Below are positions 55,008 to 64,000 of a stretch of 64,000 nucleotides of DNA, piece by piece. Source of the stretch: Incurvaria masculella (taxonomy: Eukaryota; Arthropoda; Insecta; Lepidoptera; Incurvariidae); NCBI GenBank assembly GCA_946894095.1, contig OX335642.1:4909021-4973020 (forward strand), in the 5' to 3' direction. A program made the position numbers and the translations under genes. Positions within the stretch are counted from its first letter, which is position 1. The number at the start of each line of letters is the position of its first letter. The notes under the pieces are model-generated. The model was given only the letters and a program-made list of their open reading frames with translations, did not search any database and was not told where the DNA came from.

Positions 55008-58000
55008 AGTTATGCTCGTCTCGAGCATAATTGTCTCCGTGGTATCGGGCCAGACGATCTACGTGCACAATCTTTTCCCGACATCTATCATTCCGGCGGA
55101 TACGATATGTCACGTCATTGATTTTAGTCACCACTCTATATGGGCCTTCCCATTTTGGTTGCAGTTTGGGACTTTTTCCTTTTTTTCGTAATGGATTATG
55201 TAGCCAAACTAAAGATCCTTCTTCAAATATATTTCCATTAGCTTTGCGGTCGTAACGTGTTTTCATCCGCTCGCTTGCTCGTAGACCAGCCTCTCTGACA
55301 CGTTTATAAACAGTGTCCATTTTCCCTCGCAGATCTGACACATACTCTGTTACACAATGGGATGCCTCTGGTGGAATTCCTGTCAGAAGGTCAGCTGGTA
55401 GTCTGAGTTCGTGTCCAAAATTTATGTAGGCTGGAGTTTCATCTACGCTTTCATGCACAGCGGTTCGGTATGACAGCAGAAACAGCGGAATATACTGGTC
55501 CCAATCCTTTTGATGGTCTTCTACCAATTTGGCCAAGTGTCTTTCCAATGTCTGATTAAATCGTTCCACCATGCCATCTGACTGTGGGTGGTATGGGGTT
55601 GTCCTGGTCTTATGGATTCCCATTATTCGACATGTCTCCTGAAACACTCGGGATTCGAAGTTTCTGCCTTGATTAGTGTGTATCTCGAGAGGTACTCCAT
55701 AGCGACAGAAAACTTCGTGGACCAATTTCTGTGCAACCGTGATCGCCTCTTGGTTTGGTATGGCAAATACCTCAGGCCACTTAGTGAAATAATCCATTAC
55801 AACCATAAAGTAACGGTTGCCGTCATTTGTCGGAGGAAAAGGGCCAGCCACATCAAGAGCAATTCTCTCCCACGGAGCTCCAACATTGTACAATTTTAAA
55901 GTTCCCTTACTCCGTGTATGAGGCCCTTTAACAGCGCTACAGATCGTGCATTTACGGCACCAATCTTCTACATCATCGCGACAATTTATCCAGTAGAACC
56001 GTTGTCGTATCTTCAGGAGAGTTCTCTTTATTCCCAAATGTCCACCTGAAGTTCCATCGTGCAGGCATTGAAGAACTTCTTTAATCTTAGATCTGGGGAT
56101 GACTAATTGCAGAGAAGTATCCTTTCCGTTAGGTGTTTCCCATTTTCTGTACAATATTCCGTCATGAAGTACCAGGCTCGACCACTGCGCCCAGTAACTT
56201 TTAGTCGCTGTGCTCATTGCAGAAATATCTCTCCATTCTGGCTTTGTCTCTCCTGCTCTCTTCCAGTGAATAATGGGCATCAGATCATCGTCCCCCTCCT
56301 GGGCTAGCTTCATGTTTTCATTGCTCCATTCTTCGCTGATGTTATCCGTTCGGATGGCCTTTAAATGAACGGTCTCCTTTATCTCCTCCCTGATGCAGTG
56401 CTTACACTCTTCTGGGCAGGGTCGACGAGACAAAGCGTCAGCATTTCCATGGGTTTTACCACTCCGATGCTCTGTATCAAACTGATACTCTTGGAGCTGT
56501 TCCAGCCAACGTGCAACCTGCCCTTCTGGATTCTTAAACTGAAGCAGCCATTTCAAAGCAGCGTGGTCAGTCCTCAAGCGGAATCTTCGGCCGAGAAGAT
56601 ACTTGTTGAAATGCTGCAAAGTCTTCACTACTGCTAGAAGCTCTCGTCTTGTCACACAATAGTTCCGTTCTGGTTTTGAAAGGGATTTGCTGAAATAACC
56701 AATAACGATCTCCTTGTCCCCATGACGTTGTGAGAGTACACCGCCGATTCCGGTATTACTTGCGTCTGTGTCGACTATGAACTCTTTGTCGGCTTCGGGG
56801 TAGCCCAAGATAGGAGTGTTACAGAGATGTTGCTTTAGTTCTTGAAACGAATTTGCGCAGTCCTCGTCCCAATTAAATTGACGCTTATCTTCTGTAAGTC
56901 GATGCAGAGGCTTAGCAATCTCGGAGAAGTTTCGGACGAAACGGCGGTAATATGAGCACAGTCCTAAAAAGGCACGAACTTCAGTCTTATCCTTTGGAAT
57001 TGGCCACTCCTGTACGGCTTCGATCTTCTTTGGGTCAGTTTGGATGCCATTTCCGGAGATAACGTGACCCAAATAGCTAACCTGACGCTTGAAGAAAGAA
57101 CACTTCTTGCCACTTAGTTTAAGGTTAGCTTGGCGAATCTTGCTCAAAACGTTCTCCAAATTCTTGATGTGCTCGTCAAATGTCCGCCCTAATATGATTA
57201 TATCGTCCAAGTACACCAGACAAGCTTCCCCGATCAGCCCAAAAAGTACTCGTTCCATAAGCCTCTCGAAGGTTGCGGGAGCATTACAAAGTCCAAACGG
57301 CATCACTTTGAATTGCCACAGCCCATGCCCTGTCGTAAACGCTGTCTTTTCTTTGTCTTTGTTGTCGATTTCCACCTGCCAGTAGCCGCTCTTCAAGTCC
57401 AGGGTTGTGAACCACTTCATGCCACTCAATGTATCCAGCGTGTCATCAATTCTAGGAATTGGATAGCTATCCTTTTTCGTTACATCATTTAAACGTCGAT
57501 AGTCCACACAAAATCTGTTGCTGCCATCTTTCTTCTTTACCAGAACTACGGGTGAACACCATGGACTTGATGAAGTCTCTATAACATTATTTTTCTGCAT
57601 GTCCGCTATCATTCTCTGAACTTCTTCTTCTCTAGCTACGGGAACGCGGCGTGGCCTCTGACGTATTGGAAGAGCATCTCCTGTGTCGATGCGGTGCTTA
57701 ACCATGCTTGTTCTCCCAATGTCTCCGTCGTGCGAAGAGAAGATGTCTGAATATCGCATAAGTAGATTTGTTGCTTTCTTGAAATCATCAACAGTCAGGT
57801 CCCGTCTGCTTTCTTCCAAAAGAGTGGACACTTTAGATCTCCCTGTGTCCAATTTATCTGAGGAAATTTCATCACATTTGCGTAGCCAGGAAACTTCTTC
57901 TTTGCCACATATGAGCACGCCATTTGCCACATCTACTTTACAGTTGTTAGTTCTCATAAAGTCTAAACCTAGAATGCAATCATCGATTATATCTGCTAAA

Positions 58001-58290
58001 ACGGCGGTATGACGATAAGTCTTACATCCAATTTTAATTGTTACTTCTATCTCTCCATAAACGGGTATGTGCTGGCCGGTAGCTGTCTGAAGCCTGCAAC
58101 CATTGAAATACTGGCGACGATTCCATATTACGCGGCCGAAGGTTTTTGACTTAACGATTGTACGGGATGCTCCGGTATCCAAGGTCAAGTTGCATTGTAT
58201 CCCGTTCACTTGCCCTTCAACGAGCAGGCTGTTTCCAGTACATGCCTGCGAAATTGTGACTTTCGGGGCTTCTATTCTACCAGCCAGCAC
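55006..58290 (-). CDS. pol: Pol polyprotein: protease, RT, RNase H, integrase
   Basis: About 1094 residues counted from the GTG at 58290, but most likely made as a Gag-Pol fusion by -1 frameshifting at 58317-58323. Aspartic protease LDTGAS at 37-42. RT about 200-440, with LDLKSGYWQ at 297-305 and the catalytic YLDD at 360-363. RNase H with DTDASNTG near 507. Integrase zinc-binding H744, H751, C781 and C784, and a core with D813 and E909. At 873 the residue is Asn (IHTNQGRNF) where the second catalytic Asp is expected; spacing to E909 is 35, so the position is certain. The rest is intact. The integrase is therefore predicted to be inactive. The gypsy lineage is unassigned. Confidence 0.95.
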   Translation of the reverse strand: MLAGRIEAPKVTISQACTGNSLLVEGQVNGIQCNLTLDTGASRTIVKSKTFGRVIWNRRQYFNGCRLQTATGQHIPVYGEIEVTIKIGCKTYRHTAVLADIIDDCILGLDFMRTNNCKVDVANGVLICGKEEVSWLRKCDEISSDKLDTGRSKVSTLLEESRRDLTVDDFKKATNLLMRYSDIFSSHDGDIGRTSMVKHRIDTGDALPIRQRPRRVPVAREEEVQRMIADMQKNNVIETSSSPWCSPVVLVKKKDGSNRFCVDYRRLNDVTKKDSYPIPRIDDTLDTLSGMKWFTTLDLKSGYWQVEIDNKDKEKTAFTTGHGLWQFKVMPFGLCNAPATFERLMERVLFGLIGEACLVYLDDIIILGRTFDEHIKNLENVLSKIRQANLKLSGKKCSFFKRQVSYLGHVISGNGIQTDPKKIEAVQEWPIPKDKTEVRAFLGLCSYYRRFVRNFSEIAKPLHRLTEDKRQFNWDEDCANSFQELKQHLCNTPILGYPEADKEFIVDTDASNTGIGGVLSQRHGDKEIVIGYFSKSLSKPERNYCVTRRELLAVVKTLQHFNKYLLGRRFRLRTDHAALKWLLQFKNPEGQVARWLEQLQEYQFDTEHRSGKTHGNADALSRRPCPEECKHCIREEIKETVHLKAIRTDNISEEWSNENMKLAQEGDDDLMPIIHWKRAGETKPEWRDISAMSTATKSYWAQWSSLVLHDGILYRKWETPNGKDTSLQLVIPRSKIKEVLQCLHDGTSGGHLGIKRTLLKIRQRFYWINCRDDVEDWCRKCTICSAVKGPHTRSKGTLKLYNVGAPWERIALDVAGPFPPTNDGNRYFMVVMDYFTKWPEVFAIPNQEAITVAQKLVHEVFCRYGVPLEIHTNQGRNFESRVFQETCRIMGIHKTRTTPYHPQSDGMVERFNQTLERHLAKLVEDHQKDWDQYIPLFLLSYRTAVHESVDETPAYINFGHELRLPADLLTGIPPEASHCVTEYVSDLRGKMDTVYKRVREAGLRASERMKTRYDRKANGNIFEEGSLVWLHNPLRKKGKSPKLQPKWEGPYRVVTKINDVTYRIRRNDRCREKIVHVDRLARYHGDNYARDEHN

Positions 58291-58310
58291 CCGCCCCCCG
58301 GTTCTGGCCT

Positions 58311-59816
58311 TTACTCGTTTCCCTGCTGCGCATCTTCATTTGCAGCATCAGGCCTTTCGGTTTGGTTTTTGGGGCAGTTGGTTCGAAGGTGCCCCAGTTC
58401 ATTGCACTTGTAGCACCGGGGAGTAAATTTACGTCTTGCAGGTGATCTGGTTTCCGACGTCACCACTTCTCTTATTCGATGCGCTCGGGGATCTGATCGA
58501 ACCGCTTCGACCTCCAACGCGTGGGCAAGAGCGTCCTTCAACGTTGCGTGGTGACTTAATCGTACAGCAGCTCGTACTTCGATGTCCCTGATGCCATCCA
58601 CGAAAGCCTGCACCAAGTAATCTTCCAACGAAGAATTCGATGATGATTGATGGGCCTTTCGGACAAGTTTTTCGATTTCCAGTGCCCACTGTTGAAGTCC
58701 TTCACTTGCTCGTTGTACTCGATCACGAAGTTGAGCTCGGTAGACGTGTTCCAAATGCTTGTCGCCAAACCTTGACTCCAGTGCTTCTAAAAGTCCGTCA
58801 TAGGTGATTTGGGGACCTAAAGCCTCGAGAACATGGAGTGCCTTGTCCCGAAGTCCTAAGGTCAAAGCAGTTCGTGCTTGGTTCTCATTCCATCCATTTG
58901 CAATAACCACTGATTCATTCTGAAGTTTGTAAGCGGCCCAGGATGTCAAACCATCGAAAGGAGGAACCTTAAATCTTGCTCCTGCTGTTGCAGATGAAGA
59001 TACAGTTACTCCACAGGTCTTGATTTTCTCCATTTCTTCGGATATCTTTGACTCAAGCCCGTTCAGTCGCTCTTCATGGCGCCCGAGAGTTTGGTCTTGC
59101 TCTTCGATCTTAGAGTTGACCTCATCAAGCTTCTCCTTTATTTTGGCATTGGATTCCCTAACGGCCCACATCAGTTCTTGCTGCTGCTCCTCCTGACGGC
59201 GAGCATGTTCCTGCGCCTGCTCCTCTTGACGGCGGGCCTGTTCTTCCTGACGGCGGGCCTGTTCTTGCAACTGCTCTTCTTGACGGCGGGCCTGTTCTTC
59301 TTGACGGCGGGCCTGTTCTTCCTGACGGCGGGCCTGTTCTTGCAACTGCTCTTCTTGACGGCGGGCCTGTTCTTCTTGACGGCGGGCCTGTTCTTCTTGA
59401 CGGCGGGCCTGTTCTTCCTGACGGCGGGCCTGTTCTTGCAACTGCTCTTCTTGACGGCGGGCCTGTTCTTGCAACTGCTCCTCTTGACGGCGGGCCTGTT
59501 CTTGCATCTGCTCCTCTTGACGGCGGGCCTGTTCTTCTTGACGGCGGGCCTGTTCTTGCATCTGCTCCTCTTGACGGCGGGCCTGTTCTTGCATCTGCTC
59601 CTCTTGACGGCGGGCCTGTTCTTCTTGACGGCGGGACTGTTCTTGCATGAAGGTCATCAATGCGTTCAAGTCCAAGGCAGGAGTTTGCGTCATTAATTGA
59701 TGGCTCTCGAATTCTTGAGTTCCTGAGGCAGCTGCATCCTCGGCCGGTGTTGTGTCGGCTGCCGTCTGGCTCCTGGTCCTCACGCCTTCCTGGTCTTCTC
59801 TCGGTGTGATCGGCAT
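58311..59816 (-). CDS. gag: Gag protein with coiled-coil repeat and CCHC zinc knuckle
   Basis: 501 aa starting MPITPREDQEGVRTRSQ. Residues about 55-220 are a highly charged coiled coil built from about 17 copies of ARRQEEQ, interspersed with (M/L)QEQ steps. A predicted capsid-like region follows (FDGLTSWAAYKLQ...VRAAVRLSHHATLKDALAHA, about 290-440). CYKCNELGHLRTNC at 468-481 is a retroviral-type zinc knuckle for RNA packaging. The frame ends with QQGNE and TAA at 58311-58313. The repeat is in codon register (21- and 33-bp steps), so it can expand without breaking the frame. Confidence 0.93.
   Translation of the reverse strand: MPITPREDQEGVRTRSQTAADTTPAEDAAASGTQEFESHQLMTQTPALDLNALMTFMQEQSRRQEEQARRQEEQMQEQARRQEEQMQEQARRQEEQARRQEEQMQEQARRQEEQLQEQARRQEEQLQEQARRQEEQARRQEEQARRQEEQARRQEEQLQEQARRQEEQARRQEEQARRQEEQLQEQARRQEEQARRQEEQAQEHARRQEEQQQELMWAVRESNAKIKEKLDEVNSKIEEQDQTLGRHEERLNGLESKISEEMEKIKTCGVTVSSSATAGARFKVPPFDGLTSWAAYKLQNESVVIANGWNENQARTALTLGLRDKALHVLEALGPQITYDGLLEALESRFGDKHLEHVYRAQLRDRVQRASEGLQQWALEIEKLVRKAHQSSSNSSLEDYLVQAFVDGIRDIEVRAAVRLSHHATLKDALAHALEVEAVRSDPRAHRIREVVTSETRSPARRKFTPRCYKCNELGHLRTNCPKNQTERPDAANEDAQQGNE
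58317..58323 (-). promoter_or_regulatory. -1 ribosomal frameshift slippery site GGGAAAC
   Basis: In the gag frame the codons are CAG GGA AAC GAG TAA, so G GGA AAC has the X XXY YYZ form. A -1 slip gives GGG AAA CGA and enters the pol frame, which is -1 relative to gag and open from there. A GC-rich stretch (CCAGAACCGGGGGGCGGG) downstream could supply a stimulatory structure. The heptamer is seen directly; its use is inferred. Confidence 0.85.
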
Positions 59817-59823
59817 CTCTAAT

Positions 59824-59840
59824 CCCCGCTTCTGACACCA
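59824..59840 (-). other. Primer binding site, tRNA-Leu-like
   Basis: Two bases inside the 5' LTR the minus strand reads TGGTGTCAGAAGCGGGG. This is complementary to a tRNA 3' end CTTCTGACACCA, as in insect tRNA-Leu (from memory; possibly one mismatch). Confidence 0.7.
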
Positions 59841-59842
59841 AT

Positions 59843-60374
59843 TGTTACGCGGGTAGGGTGCAGATTAGAGAAGAAAACACCAATACTCAACACTCTTCCT
59901 TTATTTCAAATAATTCACAAGCAAACTCACAAATACAATTTCACGCTAGGTTAATTCAAACACTAATTTACAAACTATATCACTCACTTCACTGATTCAC
60001 TTCAGAGCTAGTTCACTGCACTTCTATATCGCTTGTTGTCGCTCACTTCGCTTCCAAAAATAGACTGCCGCCCTCAGCGCCTTGGGCGCCTTTTATATCG
60101 GTGGAGCTTCTTTCCAGAACACTCCACCGATTTCTAGGCGCCCATGTAGGGCAGCAGTCGAGAACAATCTCCCTCGAGACATTACTAGAATGTCCGAGAT
60201 TTATTTCTGAAGTCAGCTGGACGAGGCGTCACTTTATATGGGACGACAGTGATGCGATAGCCTGCGCAATGCAATAAGACAAGTAGCGCCATCTACTGAG
60301 ATTCGAAGGAACCATTTGGCGCACTTTGGTAGTGTATCAGCGCTATGTCTTCGCAGCGGGGCGCGCTCGTAACA
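59843..60374 (-). repeat. 5' LTR of the gypsy element, with promoter
   Basis: 532 bp, one difference from the 3' LTR. The TATA-like ATATAAAA is at 60098-60091 on the minus strand, and an initiator-like GCAGTC is about 32 bases downstream (A at 60066), a normal core-promoter spacing. AATAAA at about 59905-59900. Confidence 0.95.
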
Positions 60375-60585
60375 ATATGTTAAAGTAATGACTTTTATGT
60401 TATACTTAAACCAATTTAAAAATATTGAAGTCAGGTATATTAAATGATATAAGAGGCTATAGCGGATATGACTAGCCGCCGCCACCCGCAACCTGTTTTG
60501 GCACTAGCATCACGGCCGAGTTACTTGTGCTGGGTACAGATTGTGGTAAACACCTGCATGAGACGGGTGGTTTCATCGTTCCCAC
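60375..60585. other. Spacer, nothing recognised
   Basis: Starts with the ATAT target duplication. No gene. Confidence 0.5.
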
Positions 60586-62770
60586 CAAAGATAATACTAA
60601 TAATTACTTCATAATAGATGGCCACCTTCACACAAAGTCTTCTCCTTTCGCAGTTGTTTGCCGGCAGCAATAAAACTAATGATACCTCAATAATATTTAC
60701 GCCAAATTAAGCTTAGCACTCTGCGCGGAAAGATGAAATTCACTTAGCAGCGCCTTTATGTCCGTTTCTACAGGGCTGCCATATGTTTTGGAATGAAGAG
60801 CACGCTGAGATATTTGAGTGCCACATCAAACACATTTTATAAGGATGTTTCTTAGATATTTACATGCATATTTTTTCGTTTTGTTACATTATTTTTCGTT
60901 CGGTTAGTCCCTTATTAGTCTATCCATGCGTCCGAAAAATAAGTACATTAAAACAAACATCAAATTGTTAACCACGCAGCGTTAAAGTCATTACAATGTT
61001 TTATACAATGGGGTGCCCCAGAAGTAAATAGACAAACTAGGCTTAACAATATTTTATTTACAAAAAATCGATAGCATATGAATTTGTTATGTAAATGGAA
61101 GGAAAACTAACTTATTTTTAATATATTTATCATATTTGCTCCAGCGATATCTTTGTATTCAGTTTTTCTGAAATTAATAGCAGCACGCGGCATGGCCGCT
61201 TTTCCAGATGTAGCCCTTACTCTTTTGGCCAACCTAGTCCATCCCTTTTTGAAAGATAAGAATGTTTGAGGTATATCTGTGTACCTTAGGCACTCTTTTC
61301 CACAGGTCCTAAAAAAATTCAATAAGTCGAGCTTGACGAAAAATTGGGGCATTTTTTGTCTAGTTGAGAACTCTACACCCGCAGTCTGTAAATACTAACT
61401 TAAACTCGTAATGGCGTGAAGCCTAATCGGTCCAAAACAAAACATCTACTCTCCAATAATGCTTGTCTATGAAAGGTATTGCAATATGATAATGCACTCT
61501 CTAAGGTAAATCTGGCAGTTCATATACCCTGTATAATAATAGGGTTCGGAAACATTGCTGTTTTCGTTCATAGGTTGCCAAACAAGGTATACACTGGACT
61601 TGGAAATTTTTAGTTTATCCGTTGCAACTCTCACCGATTTTATAGATGCCTGTTCAAAAACCTTTTTTACTCGGCTTATATTTCTTCATGTAGATACTAG
61701 ACTTAGTCTTCACGGAATCTTTTTAAAATCGGCCTCTTCCGTTTCTTTGTGACGTTTTATTATTCGGTACATACTAATTCTTCTTGCGCCCTCTTCAATA
61801 ATATGATGCTCTATCTCAGATTTCTCATGTATCAAATAGTATTGAATAACTATCTTTGAAAACAATTTTTGTTCGGCTCCATTAATTTAAAAAAAATGCA
61901 AAACTGTTTTTAAACCGGCCTATTTTGACAGATTAGTTAAGTATAGTTACCATGCCAAATATTTATTTTATCTGTGAAACTTTTTCTGTGGCCACTTTGA
62001 TTTTATTAAAGTCTCTTTACTTCTGGGACATCGTTTATGACCCGACCTATTATATAAACCTATGCCGCCGTGGCCCTTTTGAAAGCTCACAAGAAAAGAG
62101 TCGTAAACTGGCTCACTGAAATTCCTAAAATCAATTGCCAATGCCGCTTCTTTGAAATAATATATCAAACAATAGGCTGTTGGGTTAGTTATTTATTCGG
62201 TGCTGTTGGTCACACTACCATATAAATTACTGCCAAAATGCAGGTGCTCATAATTAGTAGGAACACCTGCATTTAGACCATAACAATTTTATAATGACTT
62301 AGAGCTTTTCACCAAGCAAGTTTATACGAAATAAATATAATATTTGTAAATAAAAAATATGTTGAATAAAATAATACGTAAGGTATATTATGAATTGAAT
62401 TGAAAATTGTATTTATTATATTTTACAGACGGATGGGTTCGTAACTAATAACAAAAAAATACAAGTAACTTCAAGAATAAATAAAGATGTAAATATGTAT
62501 GGAAATATAGACTAAATATTCTTTTATGAAAACACATCTCTTAATATTAATTTAATGTGGCACTCAACTATTTAAATAGCTTGTCTCAGCGCGCTCGTCA
62601 TAGCATAACATGTGTTAACCCTGAACAGCCGCACAATTTGGCGCTGCTAAGTGAATGTCATTCTCGAGGTACCTGGAGTTTTATTGCTGCCGGCACAAAC
62701 AACTGCGAAAGGCTTGCACTTCGGACGGAGATGGCCATCTATTACGAAGTAATTATTAGTATTCTCTTTG
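60586..62770. mobile_element. TIR DNA transposon of unknown family, decayed
   Basis: About 105-bp terminal inverted repeats: CAAAGATAATACTAATAATT at 60586 corresponds to CAAAGAGAATACTAATAATT on the minus strand from 62770. Both continue with AATAGATGGCC and TTTCGCAGTTGTTTG, then CCGGCAGCAATAAAACT. Interior ORFs are short and broken. One minus-strand segment looks like a transposase HTH. Isolated copies of the terminus occur at 3851 and 31219. Target duplication not resolved. Confidence 0.75.
61580..61690 (-). pseudogene. Helix-turn-helix relic of a transposase (tentative)
   Basis: The minus strand reads VKKVFEQASIKSVRVATDKL, then KISKSSVY. This resembles the N-terminal HTH of Tc1/mariner-related transposases (pattern P-x-KS-x-R-x-A-x-x-L-x-I-x-x-SSV). 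A stop lies just upstream. Further minus-strand ORFs (61107-61352, 81 aa; 61968-62168, 66 aa) may be other decayed parts, but I recognise no catalytic motif. Confidence 0.35.
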
Positions 62771-63404
62771 CTAGTAAGCTCTGAATTCAATCAGATGCCG
62801 ACCAATGTGTTACATGAGACTTCAGTTAAGGTATTTTTGATCGTCATTGAAATCGTTATGATTTTCAGATCGTTAGGATGTTTTTGTTATTGCAGCAGCA
62901 TTGTACGAATTTGTGTTTATGTAAAATAAATTAACAACAAGGTGGGTACACACATATTACAAAGTAGCTACATATTTCTTTTATATTAGTATACCTGTTG
63001 TGTGCCATAAAATATCACGAACTGAAGACGTCCGATCGAACTAACAAACAATATATTTTACTGCCGTAAAAACGCGTATCATCGAGTCCTGCAACACATT
63101 TCCTGAAATCAACCGCTCGACTTGTATTGTTCACTGTTTACAACCTTCAGGTGCATACATTTTTACATCAAACATTTCCTTGAGTTGTTGTTTCGTTTTC
63201 AAAAAGAATCTGTGCAATATATCTACCAGTCCGTTACGTTTTTATAGTCGTATTCAGAGTGAACTGTCAAATTTTAGTACGCAGACTAGCACTGGACTAA
63301 CCATACAAAATGCTATTTAGTTCGGCGATAATCGGTATATTATAGGTAGTCTGCCAACTCTGATTACTACTGTTAGGGCTTAGGAATGAAAGTATACATA
63401 CTAG
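62771..63404. other. No gene recognised
   Basis: AT-rich, without ORFs or identified repeats. Confidence 0.4.
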
Positions 63405-63600
63405 TGGCGCGGGGACTAGACTAGAGGCCTGGGTTCAGATCCTCGCCCGTTCATGCACTACTTTCTTTCTCATTCTGAGTTATATAAGTGCATTTTGGTT
63501 ACGAATGTGAGCTGGTCCATAGTTCGGAATCCATGTGAAACTGTAGGTCCCTTTCCCCTACTAGGTGGTAGGGTTTAAGCCCGCTCGGGTATCATAACGG
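63405..63600 (+). repeat. SINE-B copy 10 with tRNA-like head
   Basis: Box B-like GGGTTCAGATCC at 63430-63441, then CATGCACTACTTTCTTTCTC, TAAGTGCATTTTGGTTACGA, GTTCGGAATCCATGTGAAAC and GGTAGGGTTTAAGCCCGCTC. Similarity ends near GGGTATCATAACGG; the 3' block is missing. Confidence 0.7.
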
Positions 63601-63744
63601 TAGTTTTGTGGTATGGAAGGTTGCATAAAAAAACGACAGCACTTTCAGTACAATCTGTCAAATGCATACAATATTTCAAAATCAAGTCTAAAGTCAAAAT
63701 CGTTTTCAGATGAGCAAAAGTTATGTTTTTGGTCTGTAAACCCC

Positions 63745-63800
63745 ACTTTGTAACGTAAATTAATATATGTTTCACGCTTATTCACTAGATAAATATGTTA
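63745..63800 (-). repeat. Dispersed repeat D, fragment
   Basis: The minus strand reads ATATTTATCTAGTGAATAAG and CGTGAAACAT, matching 48355-48385. Confidence 0.5.
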
Positions 63801-64000
63801 TCTAATACTACAAAAAAGAAAAGTGACTGCAAAGCAATTACCTAAATTAGAGGTGGTAGGGAACAGAAAGAATGTTTTTTAAAACTACATAAGGTATTGG
63901 CCACAGGCCTCATAAAATATTTAAAATACATATTTATAAGTTAGCCGTTAAGAAAATTCTATTTTATATAGATTTTTTTAAATTTTAATTATGATTATTG
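63801..64000. other. No gene recognised
   Basis: AT-rich end of the window. Confidence 0.4.

Larger units (their letters stand above)
54463..60374 (-). mobile_element. Ty3/gypsy LTR retrotransposon, young full-length copy
   Basis: Two 532-bp LTRs (54463-54994, 59843-60374) begin TGTTACG and end CGTAACA. They differ at one position (54802 A versus 60182 T). Both flanks carry ATAT, a 4-bp target duplication. The order on the minus strand is 5' LTR, PBS, gag, pol (protease, RT, RNase H, integrase), polypurine tract, 3' LTR, which places integrase after RT as in gypsy. No env. A diverged solo LTR of the family lies at 23704-25001. Confidence 0.97.

Noticed and set aside
54995..58426. Several plus-strand ORFs of 66-109 aa opposite pol
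   Set aside because: Antisense shadows of an intact pol frame.
59076..59696. 206-aa plus-strand ORF rich in LFFLTAGLF, membrane-protein-like
   Set aside because: It is the exact antisense of the gag ARRQEEQ repeat; the hydrophobic pattern is a by-product of the complementary codons.
59158..59841. 227-aa minus-strand ORF with RTGPPSRR repeats
   Set aside because: Alternative frame of the gag repeat; the gag frame has the zinc knuckle, the start codon and the frameshift link to pol.
55006..60374. Endogenous retrovirus with env
   Set aside because: The pol stop lies 11 bp from the 3' LTR; there is no third ORF.

Overview
The window looks like a stretch of a moth or butterfly (Lepidoptera) genome. 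It is AT-rich and intron-like, holds almost no host coding sequence, and is packed with transposable elements. The main taxonomic clue is a SINE-like repeat beginning CCGGCCAAGTGCGAGTCGGA and ending GGGTACGGAACCCT. I recognise this as a very common lepidopteran interspersed repeat, and ten copies or fragments occur here (called SINE-A below). A second tRNA-headed SINE (SINE-B) occurs about eleven times. No rRNA gene, functional tRNA gene, CRISPR array or prokaryotic gene organisation is visible. The only host-gene candidates are two short first-exon-like ATG segments that end at consensus splice donors (761-812 and 22458-22506). The first follows a CpG-rich promoter-like block.

Layout. 1-6.5 kb: CpG-rich block, candidate first exon, intron-like DNA, two SINE-A copies and one SINE-B. 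6.48-9.10 kb: a Tc1/mariner-type element with DD41D catalytic spacing and TA target duplication, split by a 5'-truncated LINE. 9.1-15.2 kb: mostly unassigned. 15.84-22.12 kb: a large imperfect inverted duplication, made of an unknown sequence with a 141-bp internal periodicity plus an RTE-type LINE. A second LINE later entered its left arm and a MITE its right arm. 23.7-25.0 kb: a solo LTR interrupted by a jockey-like LINE fragment. 25-37 kb: SINEs, a 43-bp tandem array and several MITEs, some with long hairpins. 37.4-39.8 kb: a LINE fragment and a possible BEL/Pao Gag fragment. 40.3-42.25 kb: a Helitron-like element with an endonuclease-domain relic and a 125/97-bp higher-order tandem repeat. 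43.4-44.6 and 49.2-50.5 kb: two almost identical DD34D mariners in opposite orientation, one with an intact 341-aa transposase. 54.46-60.37 kb: a young Ty3/gypsy retrotransposon on the minus strand, with LTRs differing at one of 532 positions. 60.59-62.77 kb: a TIR element with degenerate contents.

The most complete system is the gypsy element. Gag and Pol are joined by a canonical -1 slippery heptamer GGGAAAC just upstream of the gag stop. The PBS looks complementary to a tRNA-Leu end, the polypurine tract abuts the pol stop, and a TATA box and polyA signal lie in each LTR. The integrase has Asn where the second catalytic Asp should be, so this recent copy is probably not autonomous for integration. 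The host relationship of the region (large intron versus intergenic) cannot be decided from sequence alone.
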